This document shows positions 34,866 to 43,808 of a stretch of 64,000 nucleotides of DNA, piece after piece. Position 1 is the stretch's first letter, and every line of letters begins with the position of its first letter. The position numbers and the translations under genes were made by a program. Location: the NCBI RefSeq assembly GCF_001465835.2, contig NZ_CP013661.2, positions 2,844,501 through 2,908,500 on the forward strand. The letters are read 5' to 3'. The notes beneath the pieces were generated by a model that was not told the origin of the DNA, ran no database searches, and was given only the letters and a program-made list of their open reading frames with translations. Source of the stretch: Planococcus kocurii (GTDB lineage: Bacteria > Bacillota > Bacilli > Bacillales_A > Planococcaceae).

Positions 34866-35981
34866 ATGGAATTAGTGAGAATTAGGAGAGCATTGCATCA
34901 GATTCCGGAAATTGGTTTTCAAGAAGTAAAAACACAAGCTTATTTAATGGACATCATTTCTCAGTTTCCTCAAGAACGTATTGAACTTGTAAAATGGCGG
35001 ACAGGTCTTGCAGTTAAAGTACGTGGTGATAACCCGACAAAACTGATTGGTTGGCGAACAGACATGGATGCTTTGGCGATTATGGAAGAAACCGAATTGG
35101 AATTCCAATCCCAGCATCCAGGATTTATGCATGCATGTGGTCATGATATTCATATGACCATTGCAATCGGGTTGTTGCACAAGCTAATTGATGAACCCAT
35201 TCAAGACGATGTTGTCATTTTGTTTCAACCAGCTGAAGAAGGACCTGGAGGCGCCTTGCCTTTTCGGGAATGGCTGAAAACCGACAAGCCGGATTTTCTA
35301 CCTGATTGTATTTATGCTTTGCACATTGCACCAGAGCTGCCGGTTGGTACTGTTGGTACACGATCTGGATTATTGTTTGCCAATACATCAGAACTGTTTA
35401 TCGATCTTCATGGTAAAGGCGGACATGCGGCTTTTCCTCATTTGACAGAAGACATGGCGATTGCAGCCGCTTCTATGCTGATGCAGCTCCAAACCGTGGT
35501 CAGTCGCAATGTGAACCCGATGGATTCGGCCGTGCTCACCATTGGCAAGTTAAGCGCTGGAACGGTACAGAACATTATTGCGGAACATGCACGGCTAGAA
35601 GGTACAATTCGCACACTTACTAGTGAATCGATGAGCCAAGTTAAACAGCGTATTGAAGCAATTTGCCGAGCGGTTGAACAAGCAAATAATTGCCAAGTCC
35701 ACATTGATTACGGTTCGAGTTACCTTGAAGTTAAAAATGATGAGACTTTAGCAGAAAATTTCTTGCGCTACGCCAGCCAGGTTAAAGGCATCCAAGCAAT
35801 GCAGAGCGATGCCGCGATGACTGGTGAAGATTTTGGTTACTTTACCGAACAAATTCCAGGGGTTATGTTTTGGGCAGGTGTTTCGTCAGCGTATGGACTG
35901 CATCACTCAAAATTGAATCCTGATGAACAAGTTCTTGAGTTGATGCCAGATTTTCTACATGGCTTCTTTTTAAAAAGTTAA
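34866..35981 (+). CDS. dapL: N-acetyldiaminopimelate deacetylase
   Basis: M20D-family metal-dependent amidohydrolase removing the acetyl group from N-acetyl-LL-diaminopimelate, 371 aa, the partner of DapH. Motifs: RRALHQIPEIGFQE at the N-terminus, GWRTDMDALAI, MHACGHDIHMTIAIG (metal ligands Cys and His), FQPAEEGPGGA (Glu-Glu), AMTGEDFGYF and a final GLHHSKLNPDE (His). A GTG at 34857 is in frame, but the GGTGA site overlaps it and is spaced correctly for ATG 34866. Named dapL in Bacillus usage; the aminotransferase step is encoded elsewhere. Confidence 0.93.
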   Translation: MELVRIRRALHQIPEIGFQEVKTQAYLMDIISQFPQERIELVKWRTGLAVKVRGDNPTKLIGWRTDMDALAIMEETELEFQSQHPGFMHACGHDIHMTIAIGLLHKLIDEPIQDDVVILFQPAEEGPGGALPFREWLKTDKPDFLPDCIYALHIAPELPVGTVGTRSGLLFANTSELFIDLHGKGGHAAFPHLTEDMAIAAASMLMQLQTVVSRNVNPMDSAVLTIGKLSAGTVQNIIAEHARLEGTIRTLTSESMSQVKQRIEAICRAVEQANNCQVHIDYGSSYLEVKNDETLAENFLRYASQVKGIQAMQSDAAMTGEDFGYFTEQIPGVMFWAGVSSAYGLHHSKLNPDEQVLELMPDFLHGFFLKS

Positions 35982-36011
35982 AAGCAGACAGCTCAGGCTG
36001 TCTGCTTTTTT
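35980..36011 (+). terminator. Terminator after dapL
   Basis: AAAAGCAGACAGC, TCAG loop, GCTGTCTGCTTTTTT; the left arm includes the stop codon. Confidence 0.9.
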
Positions 36012-36366
36012 GTATCAGGAAAATTAAATAAATAGAACGATATAGATTGAACTAATGATTGCCACTTGACGATATTCCGCAAAACAGCTGTGCTTTTGGG
36101 TTCATAGGGTGTGAGTCATACAACTGGGGCTACAGGACGTCGCACCAGTTGAAAAGAGCTAGCAGGAGTCTCCATTGCTTTGCTCAATATCTTCTAGTTA
36201 ACAATAGAGATATAGACAACACTTTCTTATTCAACGAGAAGCTTGTTTACTAGGATATCATCAGCAAGAATTTTTGATTCAAATTATTTAGAATTAATTG
36301 TGAGAAGATGGAACTAATTTAATTTACTAGCGTACTAATAAGGAGACGAGTAAAAGGGGGATTATC
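36012..36366. other. Intergenic region before the ABC-MoxR-VWA operon
   Basis: About 350 bases with no supportable gene. It contains the inverted repeat CAACTGG (36120-36126) / CCAGTTG (36145-36151), which could form a hairpin or a binding site. A 64-codon open frame across it has no ribosome site and no family look. It presumably carries the promoter of the eight-gene operon, but I could not fix its boxes. Confidence 0.5.
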
Positions 36367-38724
36367 ATGCATAAACGCTTGCTGGCATTTTTTGTTTTCG
36401 CATTATTCATGAGTTTGTTTACTATGCCACAACCTTCTTTAGCAGCGCCACAAATCACTATTGATTCGAGTGCTGGTTTTCAAAATAAAGTAAAGTATGA
36501 AAAAGGGTTGCCTCTTCAGTTCACAGTAACCAATGAAGGATCAGCATTTTCTGGAGATTTGGTACTCAGTTTTTCAGAGACGTATAACCTCGGAGCTGGT
36601 ATGGCCTTGCCAATAGATCTTGCAGAAGGCGAAAGCAAAACGCTGCAAATCGCTTCATCCGGATTATCTGATATGTATTACTCCGGGGCACCGAGCGACC
36701 AAAGTATCTTCTTGTTTGAAGGTGGTTGGGAAAAAGGAAAGTCCATTAAGTTTAAAGGCAAGAAAACGATACAGCCATCTTACTATACACCAATGTCATT
36801 ATTTGTAGCGACGTTAACAGATAATCCAGATCGTTTATCCCCTTTAAAGCAATTGAACGTTCCAACAAGTGAAGGAATCGAAGTGTTTCACCTCAATCAA
36901 CTAAAAGAATTTACATTACCGACTGAAGTGCAGGCATGGGACATGATCGATTATTTGGTCATTGATGAGTTTGCTTATAGTGATTTACCGGCATCTACCC
37001 AAAAAGCAGTTTTACAATGGATTCAACAAGGTGGACACGTTGTTACAGGATCCACAACTAACCTACAAGCAGAACTTGGCAATTTGAGCGAATACCTGCC
37101 TTTGGAATTAGCCGATGTGACCGATGTGAAAGTTCCAGGATTAGAAACAGCAGTTCCTGTTTTTCAAGCAACAGTCAAAGAAGGGGCGACAGCTAAGCTG
37201 CAAAAAGACGGTCAAGTTTTTGCTGCCACACAATCAGTTGGCTCGGGTAGTTTGACACAAATGAGTTTTTCGCTTGGAGACGAAACGGTTTCCACACAAA
37301 AAGGCTACAGCCAAATGATGTCGAGTTTTTTTCCAGCAGTTGCTACAAACTCTAACTCAATGGGTGGACAATCCATACTCGATTATATGACCTATGAAGT
37401 AGGAAGTGTTAACGAGTTGTTTGAAAGCTTTGAAGTGTCAAAACCATTTATATTGGCGATTGTATTGCTCTATATTTTATTGATTGTCCCAGTACTCTAT
37501 ATTGTACTGAAGAAAAAAGACAAACGAGAATATGCCTGGGTTATCATTCCAGCAGTTGCTGTATTAACTTCTATTGGATTATTCGCTTTTGGTGCAAAAG
37601 ACCGAATTGGTAATCCACAAATTCAACAAACTGGCTTTTTTGAAGTAGACGCGGATAGTGGATTAAAAGGTTATTACGTTAATTCATTATTGTCAAACCG
37701 CGGTGGCAACTACCAGTTTACAGCGCCTGCTTCTACTACAATGACTAGTCGCATAGCTAATGAATTTTCTTCAACAGAGCCTTATCTTTCGGCAATGTTG
37801 GAAAGAGGTGCAACCAATAGTCAAATGACTTTGCGAGATATGCGTTACTGGTCTGTACAATCGATTATGGGACAATCCTATATAGAAGATAGTGGTGACT
37901 TCGCTATCGATTTAACTGTAGCTGACGAAAAAATTACGGGAACTATTCAGAATAACTTTCCGTTTACGGTTGAAGAGATTTCAATTTGGACAGGTACACG
38001 TCTTATGGATGTCGGTAAGCTCAATCCTGGTGAAACCTTGAAAGTTAATGAAACCGTTCAATCAGCGATCTTGTCACCGGCTGCGCCTGTCGGACAATCC
38101 TATGCCTATCAGCCAGTAGCAAATGTAAAAGAGTTGGAAAAAGCGCGTCGTCAAACTTTACTATCCACATCTTTCGAACAATTATCTAAAAACGGTAAAT
38201 CGCCTTACGTAATCGCTTATACGAAAGATGCGATTGTGCCAATCACACTTGAAAATCAACGAGCATCTGTAGAATCTGTCCACCTGATTGCACAAAGTTT
38301 TAAACCGCAATTAACATTGGAAGGCGATATCACATTAAATGTAGATGCCTTGACGTTAGATCTTGTGGCAGCCAATAATACAGGTTTTTTTGAAAATGTC
38401 TCAAATGATCCGTATCTCTATTATTTTGAACCTGGTGAATTTGACCTGACCTATACTTTACCAGAAGAAATTGAGTTAAAAAAATCAACATGGACTGAAT
38501 TAGCACTTACTAAAACAGGACAAAACGTTACTGTCAGCCTATTCAATGTGGACAGCGGAAGTTACGAAGAAATTACAGAGACTAACCCAAAGTTTGCTGA
38601 AAAAGCAAAACAATATATCGGTCCAGAAGGCGCCATCAAACTAAAGTTGAAAGTTACCGAAAGTTCGAGCAACCCTGAAGTGGTTGTGCCGAAAGTCAAA
38701 TTGAAAGGAGTGATTGCTCCGTGA
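36367..38724 (+). CDS. Large exported membrane protein, first gene of the ABC-MoxR-VWA operon
   Basis: 785 aa, family not recognised by name. A Sec signal peptide (MHKRLLAFFVFALFMSLF..., cut after SLAA) leads into an outer region of about 330 residues: a beta-rich domain (to about 135) followed by a DYLVIDEFAYSDLPASTQKAVLQWIQQGGHVV segment, quoted in part as the pattern ending WIQQGGHVV, which looks like the class I glutamine-amidotransferase-like fold seen in DUF4350-type proteins. Two membrane helices follow (about 358-380 and 390-408), then another ~370-residue outer region. GGGGGA precedes the ATG. Its stop overlaps the ABC gene by four bases. Probably the outer, ligand-facing part of the transporter complex (inference). 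Confidence 0.8.
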   Translation: MHKRLLAFFVFALFMSLFTMPQPSLAAPQITIDSSAGFQNKVKYEKGLPLQFTVTNEGSAFSGDLVLSFSETYNLGAGMALPIDLAEGESKTLQIASSGLSDMYYSGAPSDQSIFLFEGGWEKGKSIKFKGKKTIQPSYYTPMSLFVATLTDNPDRLSPLKQLNVPTSEGIEVFHLNQLKEFTLPTEVQAWDMIDYLVIDEFAYSDLPASTQKAVLQWIQQGGHVVTGSTTNLQAELGNLSEYLPLELADVTDVKVPGLETAVPVFQATVKEGATAKLQKDGQVFAATQSVGSGSLTQMSFSLGDETVSTQKGYSQMMSSFFPAVATNSNSMGGQSILDYMTYEVGSVNELFESFEVSKPFILAIVLLYILLIVPVLYIVLKKKDKREYAWVIIPAVAVLTSIGLFAFGAKDRIGNPQIQQTGFFEVDADSGLKGYYVNSLLSNRGGNYQFTAPASTTMTSRIANEFSSTEPYLSAMLERGATNSQMTLRDMRYWSVQSIMGQSYIEDSGDFAIDLTVADEKITGTIQNNFPFTVEEISIWTGTRLMDVGKLNPGETLKVNETVQSAILSPAAPVGQSYAYQPVANVKELEKARRQTLLSTSFEQLSKNGKSPYVIAYTKDAIVPITLENQRASVESVHLIAQSFKPQLTLEGDITLNVDALTLDLVAANNTGFFENVSNDPYLYYFEPGEFDLTYTLPEEIELKKSTWTELALTKTGQNVTVSLFNVDSGSYEEITETNPKFAEKAKQYIGPEGAIKLKLKVTESSSNPEVVVPKVKLKGVIAP

Positions 38725-39656
38725 TTGAAACAATTGGATTAACAAAAAAATATGGGTCTTTTTATGCCTTACAAGATTTAAATTTAGTAGTAGAAGACAG
38801 TACAGTTTTCGGCTTTGTAGGTGCAAACGGGGCGGGTAAATCAACCACCTTTTCAATTTTGGCTACGCTTCTTCAACCAACAGCTGGTGATGCCTTTATT
38901 AATGGAATAAGTGTGACGAAAAACCCTCAAGAAGTGCGCAATCAAATTGGTTATATGCCCGATTTCTTTGGTGTTTATGACCAACTAAAAACAGATGAAT
39001 ATTTAGATTTTTACGGTGCTAGTTATGGGATCAAGCCAAAAGAACGCGCTGTGTTAATCCCGAAGCTTTTGGAACTGGTTAATTTAGAACATAAGCGTTA
39101 TGACTACGTCGACTTATTGTCTCGCGGCATGAAACAGCGGCTTTGTTTAGCGCGGGCGCTGATTCATGATCCGAACATCTTAATATTAGACGAACCTGCT
39201 TCAGGACTAGATCCACGTGCACGTGTAGAAATGAGAGATATCTTACGAGAGTTAAAAGCTATGGGCAAAACGATCTTAATTTCTTCTCATATTCTTCCAG
39301 AACTTGCTGAAATGTGCGATAGCATTGGCGTCATTGATAACGGAAAATTGATTGCACAAGGTTCTGTAGCTGACATTCAAGCGCAACTTCAAAGTGAAAA
39401 AGTACTTCGTGTCAAACTAGTGGGCGATATGCAATCAGTCATTGCATTTTTTGAAATGGATCCGTTTGTTTCTCAAATAGAAGTACAACAAGACAAAAAT
39501 AGCATTCAATTTTTCTACAGAGGAACAGATGAAGATCAACTGCAGTTGTTGCAACGAGCTATCCACCAAAAACTGCCGATTTTATCGTTCTCAGAAGAAG
39601 AGACGGATTTGGAAGATGTCTTTATGGCGATTACAAAAGGAGTGGAAATCGGATGA
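38721..39656 (+). CDS. ABC transporter ATP-binding protein
   Basis: 311-aa ATPase of the ABC-2 type (drug/gliding/Nat class). Walker A GANGAGKSTTF, Q-loop region GYMPDFFGVYDQL, signature LSRGMKQRLCLARAL, Walker B ILILDEPASGLDP, switch His in ISSHILPEL, then a ~90-residue C-terminal extension typical of this class. GTG start with GGAGTG eight bases before, overlapping the preceding stop (GTGA). The permease gene follows with an ATGA overlap, so ATPase and permease are made in step. Confidence 0.93.
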   Translation: MIETIGLTKKYGSFYALQDLNLVVEDSTVFGFVGANGAGKSTTFSILATLLQPTAGDAFINGISVTKNPQEVRNQIGYMPDFFGVYDQLKTDEYLDFYGASYGIKPKERAVLIPKLLELVNLEHKRYDYVDLLSRGMKQRLCLARALIHDPNILILDEPASGLDPRARVEMRDILRELKAMGKTILISSHILPELAEMCDSIGVIDNGKLIAQGSVADIQAQLQSEKVLRVKLVGDMQSVIAFFEMDPFVSQIEVQQDKNSIQFFYRGTDEDQLQLLQRAIHQKLPILSFSEEETDLEDVFMAITKGVEIG

Positions 39657-40495
39657 AAACCCTTTTTGGCAATCCCGTACTAGTGAAAGAACTTAAATTG
39701 CGCTTTCGTAACTTAAAAAGCTTTACCGGGATTTTGTTTTATTTAATTGCGATGAGCGTCTTTGTTTTCGGTTTCATCTTTCTAGCTACATCCTTAACAG
39801 GTAATGGTTTTTTTCGTCCGGATGAAAGTTTTATGTTATTTAGCATCATGACGTATATTCAATTAGGATTGATTTTATTCATTACGCCAGCATTAACAGC
39901 TGGGACCATTAGTACAGAACGTGAAAAACAGACCTTGAATATTTTACTGACAACTTCGCAAACTTCTTTCCAAATTATTTTTGGGAAAATGACATCATCC
40001 ATCGCCTTTTTGTTGTTGATGATTGTGTCGGGGTTACCAATATACAGTTTAGTGTTTTTATACGGGGGCGTTTCGCCCAGTCAGTTATTTTATATTTTCT
40101 TGTTTTATATGCTGACCTTACTGGCAATTGCTAGTATAGGTGTCATGCTATCGACCTTGATTCGAAAAACCATTGTTGCCATTATCGCAACATACGGAGC
40201 CATGATTTTCATCGCTGGTGTTACCGCCTTTTTCTTACTGATTTCGGTTCAAGTTTCTCAAATGGGTTCGGCGGTGTCTTCAATCTCACCAATGGCTCAT
40301 TTTTGGGCTACCATTAACCCGCCGGCAGTGTTGCTAACTTTGCTGCAGCCCTCAATGGAAGAGCAATTGCAAAGCTTAACGATGGTCCCCATTCCTCTGT
40401 GGATTGGTTATGCCATTTTCTATGTTTTGGTATCAGCCGGCTGTCTTTTATTGGCTGTCAAAAAGCTGCGCGTCAATATGAATAAATACAAATAA
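39653..40495 (+). CDS. ABC-2 type permease
   Basis: 280-aa membrane subunit with six hydrophobic helices. The pattern TAGTISTEREKQTLNILLTTSQTS, quoted in part, between helices 2 and 3 is the ABC-2 signature (coupling helix with ERE), as in GldF/NosY-like permeases of gliding and copper systems. No fused substrate domain. One permease is encoded, so a homodimer is expected. AAAGGAGTGG precedes ATG 39653. The adjacent MoxR/VWA genes set it apart from ordinary drug exporters. Confidence 0.9.
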   Translation: MKTLFGNPVLVKELKLRFRNLKSFTGILFYLIAMSVFVFGFIFLATSLTGNGFFRPDESFMLFSIMTYIQLGLILFITPALTAGTISTEREKQTLNILLTTSQTSFQIIFGKMTSSIAFLLLMIVSGLPIYSLVFLYGGVSPSQLFYIFLFYMLTLLAIASIGVMLSTLIRKTIVAIIATYGAMIFIAGVTAFFLLISVQVSQMGSAVSSISPMAHFWATINPPAVLLTLLQPSMEEQLQSLTMVPIPLWIGYAIFYVLVSAGCLLLAVKKLRVNMNKYK

Positions 40496-40507
40496 GGAGG
40501 GACTTTC

Positions 40508-41932
40508 ATGAACAATCGTGATATACGCAGCTATGTTAAAAAAGTTGAGCGGCTGTTAAAAATGCTTCATATCAGCCGTGTTTTTCAGTTTGCATTATTT
40601 GTAGGTCTGACTTTAGCTACAGTATTGCTGTTAGTATCACGGTTGTTCGTGCTTCCTTATTATGAATTTTATGCATATGTAGCAGGAGTTGCTATCGTGA
40701 TAAGTTTGATTGTGTTGTCTAGTAAAGGCTTACCTAACGTGCAACAAGCGGTGCAAGAATTGGACCGTTTTACACCTCATAATCAGTTGCTAACCGTGTG
40801 GAAGCTAACAGAACAAAACACATTAACTAAAGAATTATCTCGTGAAACAGCCAAAATCATTCCGTATAGCTACCGACTATTCCGCAAAGAACGCAAAGTA
40901 TGGCTACGTCCTAAGTGGTTAATCGGAGCGGTCGTTAGTGCGACGTGTATGGTCTTGCTTTTAGTGTTTCCTAGTAATTTGCAAAATCAGGCAAATGATG
41001 TGGAAAAAGAACTTGAATTGGTAGAAGATATTAAGAAAGAAATTAATGAGATAAAAAAGCAAGCAGAAACAAAAGTGGTTAAAAAAGAATTGGATGCATT
41101 ACAAGCAACAATCAAAGATAAAGAAAATCCAGAAGCTATATTAAAAGAAATCGTCAAAAAACAAAAAGAATTAGATTTGAAAAAACGCCAGCTGGCAAAA
41201 GGCAAAAACCCGGATGCTAAAGAAATTAGCGAAGATATTGAAAAAGCTGCTGGGCAATTAGCTGAGAAGGCCGGAAACACACAAACAGCTTTGAGTAATA
41301 TGGGAAAACCTGTAGCATTTCCATTACAACAAACTATAGCCAAGCGAGAACAATCAACTAGTAGCAAAGAAAATGATTCTTCTGAAGGCAAATCTTCTGA
41401 CGCAGAAGGGAAATCTAGTGAATCTAGTTCTAGTGGGCAAGCATCAGAAAACGAAGAAAGTGAAACTACTAAAACAGCTGGAGAGTCAGAAAGTAGCCAA
41501 TCACAAAACCAAGAACAAGAACAAGGGCAAGGACAAGGACAAGGGCAAGGACAAGGACAAGGACAAGGACAAGGACAAGGACAAGGACAAGGACAAGGAC
41601 AAGGGCAAGGACAAGGACAAGGACAAGGGCAAGGACAAGGGCAAGGCAGCGGAGCTGGTAAAGGTCAAGGAAGCCGAGATTTGTTAACTGTACCTTCTCG
41701 AATTGGAGGTCAAAGTGACACATCAGTCGATAGCGGAAAAGTGGGAGAAGGACAAGCGGCCGGCGAACAATATGGTGCTGTTCCTGCAACTAAAGGAACG
41801 GTCCAGCCTTATGCGGACGTAGTGGGAGATTATTCAACTTCATATTTCTCAAGTGCAGATCGTCTCCAACTGCCAGCTGATTTACAAACCATTGTAGAAC
41901 AATACTTTACAGATATTGAATCCGACAAATAG
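40508..41932 (+). CDS. Membrane/coiled-coil protein with (Gly-Gln)20 repeat
   Basis: 474 aa, DUF4175-like in layout. Two membrane helices near residues 20-65, a ~70-residue loop with basic residues, a third helix near 140-158 (WLIGAVVSATCMVLLLVF), then a Lys/Glu-rich coiled coil (about 165-260), a Ser/Glu-rich stretch, twenty perfect Gly-Gln pairs (residues about 340-379), and a C-terminal tail with RDLLTVPSRIGG and ADVVGDYSTSYFSSADRLQLPADLQTIVEQYF, quoted in part. The tail pattern YSRSADRxxLPxxLxxxVxxYF is seen at the end of large proteins in MoxR-DUF58 operons of other bacteria. AAGGAGGGAC site. Twelve bases after the permease gene. Confidence 0.82.
   Translation: MNNRDIRSYVKKVERLLKMLHISRVFQFALFVGLTLATVLLLVSRLFVLPYYEFYAYVAGVAIVISLIVLSSKGLPNVQQAVQELDRFTPHNQLLTVWKLTEQNTLTKELSRETAKIIPYSYRLFRKERKVWLRPKWLIGAVVSATCMVLLLVFPSNLQNQANDVEKELELVEDIKKEINEIKKQAETKVVKKELDALQATIKDKENPEAILKEIVKKQKELDLKKRQLAKGKNPDAKEISEDIEKAAGQLAEKAGNTQTALSNMGKPVAFPLQQTIAKREQSTSSKENDSSEGKSSDAEGKSSESSSSGQASENEESETTKTAGESESSQSQNQEQEQGQGQGQGQGQGQGQGQGQGQGQGQGQGQGQGQGQGQGQGQGSGAGKGQGSRDLLTVPSRIGGQSDTSVDSGKVGEGQAAGEQYGAVPATKGTVQPYADVVGDYSTSYFSSADRLQLPADLQTIVEQYFTDIESDK
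41525..41644 (+). repeat. Hexanucleotide repeat encoding (Gly-Gln)20
   Basis: Twenty consecutive GGR-CAA units: every Gln is CAA and each Gly is GGA or GGG, with no other codon. Expansion or loss of units keeps the frame, so length variation between strains is expected. Confidence 0.97.
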
Positions 41933-41947
41933 AAAAGAGGGCTTTTT

Positions 41948-42940
41948 ATGACATACACGACCGATCAATTTACAGAAATGAGCCAATTGCTTCAACAAGT
42001 CAAATCCGAAATTGGACGGTTTATCGTCGGACAAGAAAGCGCGGTTGAGTTTTCTTTGTACGCTATTCTAGCGGATGGTCATGCCTTACTAGAAGGCTTG
42101 CCCGGTCTTGGTAAAACAATGTTGATTCGGACCATTTCAGATGTGCTCGATTTGTCGTTTTCCAGAATTCAGTTTACACCCGATTTGATGCCTTCGGATA
42201 TTACTGGGACGAGTCTTATTGAACGAGATGCAGAAGGACGCCAACAATTTACTTTTCGAGAAGGTCCGATTTTTCACCAAATGGTACTTGCAGATGAAAT
42301 TAACCGTGCTACACCGAAAACACAAAGTGCGCTGCTAGAGGCAATGGGTGAAAAGACAGTGACCATACTTGGTGATACGAAAAAAATGGCGCGACCGTTT
42401 TTCGTTTTGGCAACACAAAATCCTATTGAAATGGAAGGGACGTATCCGTTACCTGAAGCACAAATGGACCGTTTTCTTTGTAAAATTCTGGTTGCTTACC
42501 CAAGTCGCGAGGAGCTTGCGGAAATTAGCCGCAGAACAACGGGATCTCAACTAATTCTTCTTAGTAAAAAAATGAATACAGCCAGCTTAATTGATGCACA
42601 AGATATGGTGAAAGAAGTGTTGATAGCAGAAGACATTTTAATGGTGGCTGTCGATATCATTCAAAATACGCATCCAGAGCATTCAGAACATCAAGAAATC
42701 CAGCAATTTGTTCAATACGGTAGCGGTCCTCGTGGTCTGCAAAGTTTGATCCGTTTAGCAAAAGCACGTGCTTTAATGGAAGGACGGTATCATGTATCAA
42801 TTGGCGATTTAAAACATGTGGCAAAACCAGTACTGAGGCACCGCTTGTTATTAAATTATGAAGCAGAAGCAATGGGTAAAAATGTAGATGAACTGATTGA
42901 TAGTGTGCTAAGTACAGCAGGAAAAGGCGTATTGAAATGA
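41948..42940 (+). CDS. MoxR-family AAA+ ATPase, second copy
   Basis: 330-aa MoxR ATPase. Walker A LPGLGKTMLIR (about 51-60), Walker B MVLADEINRATPKTQSALLEAMGE, quoted in part (112-118 for the core), sensor 1 VLATQNPIEMEGTYPLPEAQMDRF, quoted in part, and the lid domain with SGPRGLQSLIRLAKARALM. The GLGKT and QNPIEMEGT forms place it with the MRP-like MoxR subfamily, unlike the SVPGSGKTW/QNPVESQQGT copy at 25174. AAAAGAGGG site. Overlaps the DUF58 gene by four bases. Likely remodels or loads metal into the VWA proteins encoded next (family inference). Confidence 0.93.
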   Translation: MTYTTDQFTEMSQLLQQVKSEIGRFIVGQESAVEFSLYAILADGHALLEGLPGLGKTMLIRTISDVLDLSFSRIQFTPDLMPSDITGTSLIERDAEGRQQFTFREGPIFHQMVLADEINRATPKTQSALLEAMGEKTVTILGDTKKMARPFFVLATQNPIEMEGTYPLPEAQMDRFLCKILVAYPSREELAEISRRTTGSQLILLSKKMNTASLIDAQDMVKEVLIAEDILMVAVDIIQNTHPEHSEHQEIQQFVQYGSGPRGLQSLIRLAKARALMEGRYHVSIGDLKHVAKPVLRHRLLLNYEAEAMGKNVDELIDSVLSTAGKGVLK

Positions 42941-43797
42941 CGTTATTAAATTTACCAGCTGATTGGGGCTCACGTCTTAGTCGCTATGCTATTGGAGCAA
43001 AAGCAAAAATCAAGGGACACCATAAAGGTTCTCACCGGTCAATGCGTTTTGGTAGTTCATTGGATTTTTCCGATTTTCGCGAATACCATCCAGGAGATGA
43101 TGTACGCCATATTGACTGGAACGTTTACGCAAGAACTGAACGTATCTATATTAAACGTTTTCTAGATGAACAAGAAATGCGTATCCATATCTTACTTGAT
43201 AGTTCAAAATCAATGGACAATAAATGGCTGTTTGCGAAGCAATTAGCGTTTTCACTCGGTTTAATGGTGTTAGGAAGAGATGACCGCTTGACGGTGTCTG
43301 CTGGACAAAAACAACTGATTCCTTTTCGTAAAAAAGGGAAATCGGCAAAAAAGCTGTTTGAACATTTCGTATCTACTATGCCCAATCCTGAAAACGTGTC
43401 ATTTGCGAGTCAGGCAAGTTTTCACGCTGCTAAAGATTCTACGGTATTATTCATTGTATCCGATGGACTAGAACCACTTACGGATTGGCAGGTGTTTTTC
43501 AGACAGGCTCCGGCTTTTGCGCACGATATTCGATTTATTCATTTGACTACACAAGATGAACGGCTGCCGTCTTACAAAGGTGATTTGCGTTTTATCGACG
43601 ATGAGACGCAGCAGGTAACGAGTGTGACGGTGACAGAAGAAGCACTTCGTGCCTACCAAAAGCAAAGTGACTTGCACAGTCAAGGCTTGGAATCTCTTTG
43701 TCGCACATATGGTATTGCTTATTTGCCGGTACACGTAGAAGACGGAATCGAGCAAGTGTTATTTCATCAAATGATACGAAAAAATTGGATTGGGTGA
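42937..43797 (+). CDS. DUF58 protein with intact MIDAS motif
   Basis: 286-aa soluble protein. The N-terminal DUF58 hallmark is RRSMRFG-like SHRSMRFGSSLDFSDFREYHPGDDVRHIDWNVYARTE, quoted in part as DFREYHPGDDVRHIDWN. The C-terminal VWA-like fold has an intact MIDAS start HILLDSSKSM (DxSxS) and IVSDGLEP later. There are no membrane helices, unlike the DUF58 protein at 26110. ATG start overlaps the MoxR stop (ATGA). DUF58-VWA proteins are the usual immediate partners of MoxR ATPases. Confidence 0.9.
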   Translation: MTLLNLPADWGSRLSRYAIGAKAKIKGHHKGSHRSMRFGSSLDFSDFREYHPGDDVRHIDWNVYARTERIYIKRFLDEQEMRIHILLDSSKSMDNKWLFAKQLAFSLGLMVLGRDDRLTVSAGQKQLIPFRKKGKSAKKLFEHFVSTMPNPENVSFASQASFHAAKDSTVLFIVSDGLEPLTDWQVFFRQAPAFAHDIRFIHLTTQDERLPSYKGDLRFIDDETQQVTSVTVTEEALRAYQKQSDLHSQGLESLCRTYGIAYLPVHVEDGIEQVLFHQMIRKNWIG

Positions 43798-43808
43798 GGT
43801 GAAGCGGT

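Noticed and set aside
36059-36253. 64-codon frame upstream of the ABC-MoxR operon
   Set aside because: No ribosome site or recognisable family; composition typical of chance frames.
41469-41789. Leu-Val repeat and Lys-Asp repeat frames over the GQ region
   Set aside because: The hexanucleotide repeat is open in several frames; only the GQ frame continues into conserved sequence and is preceded by a ribosome site.
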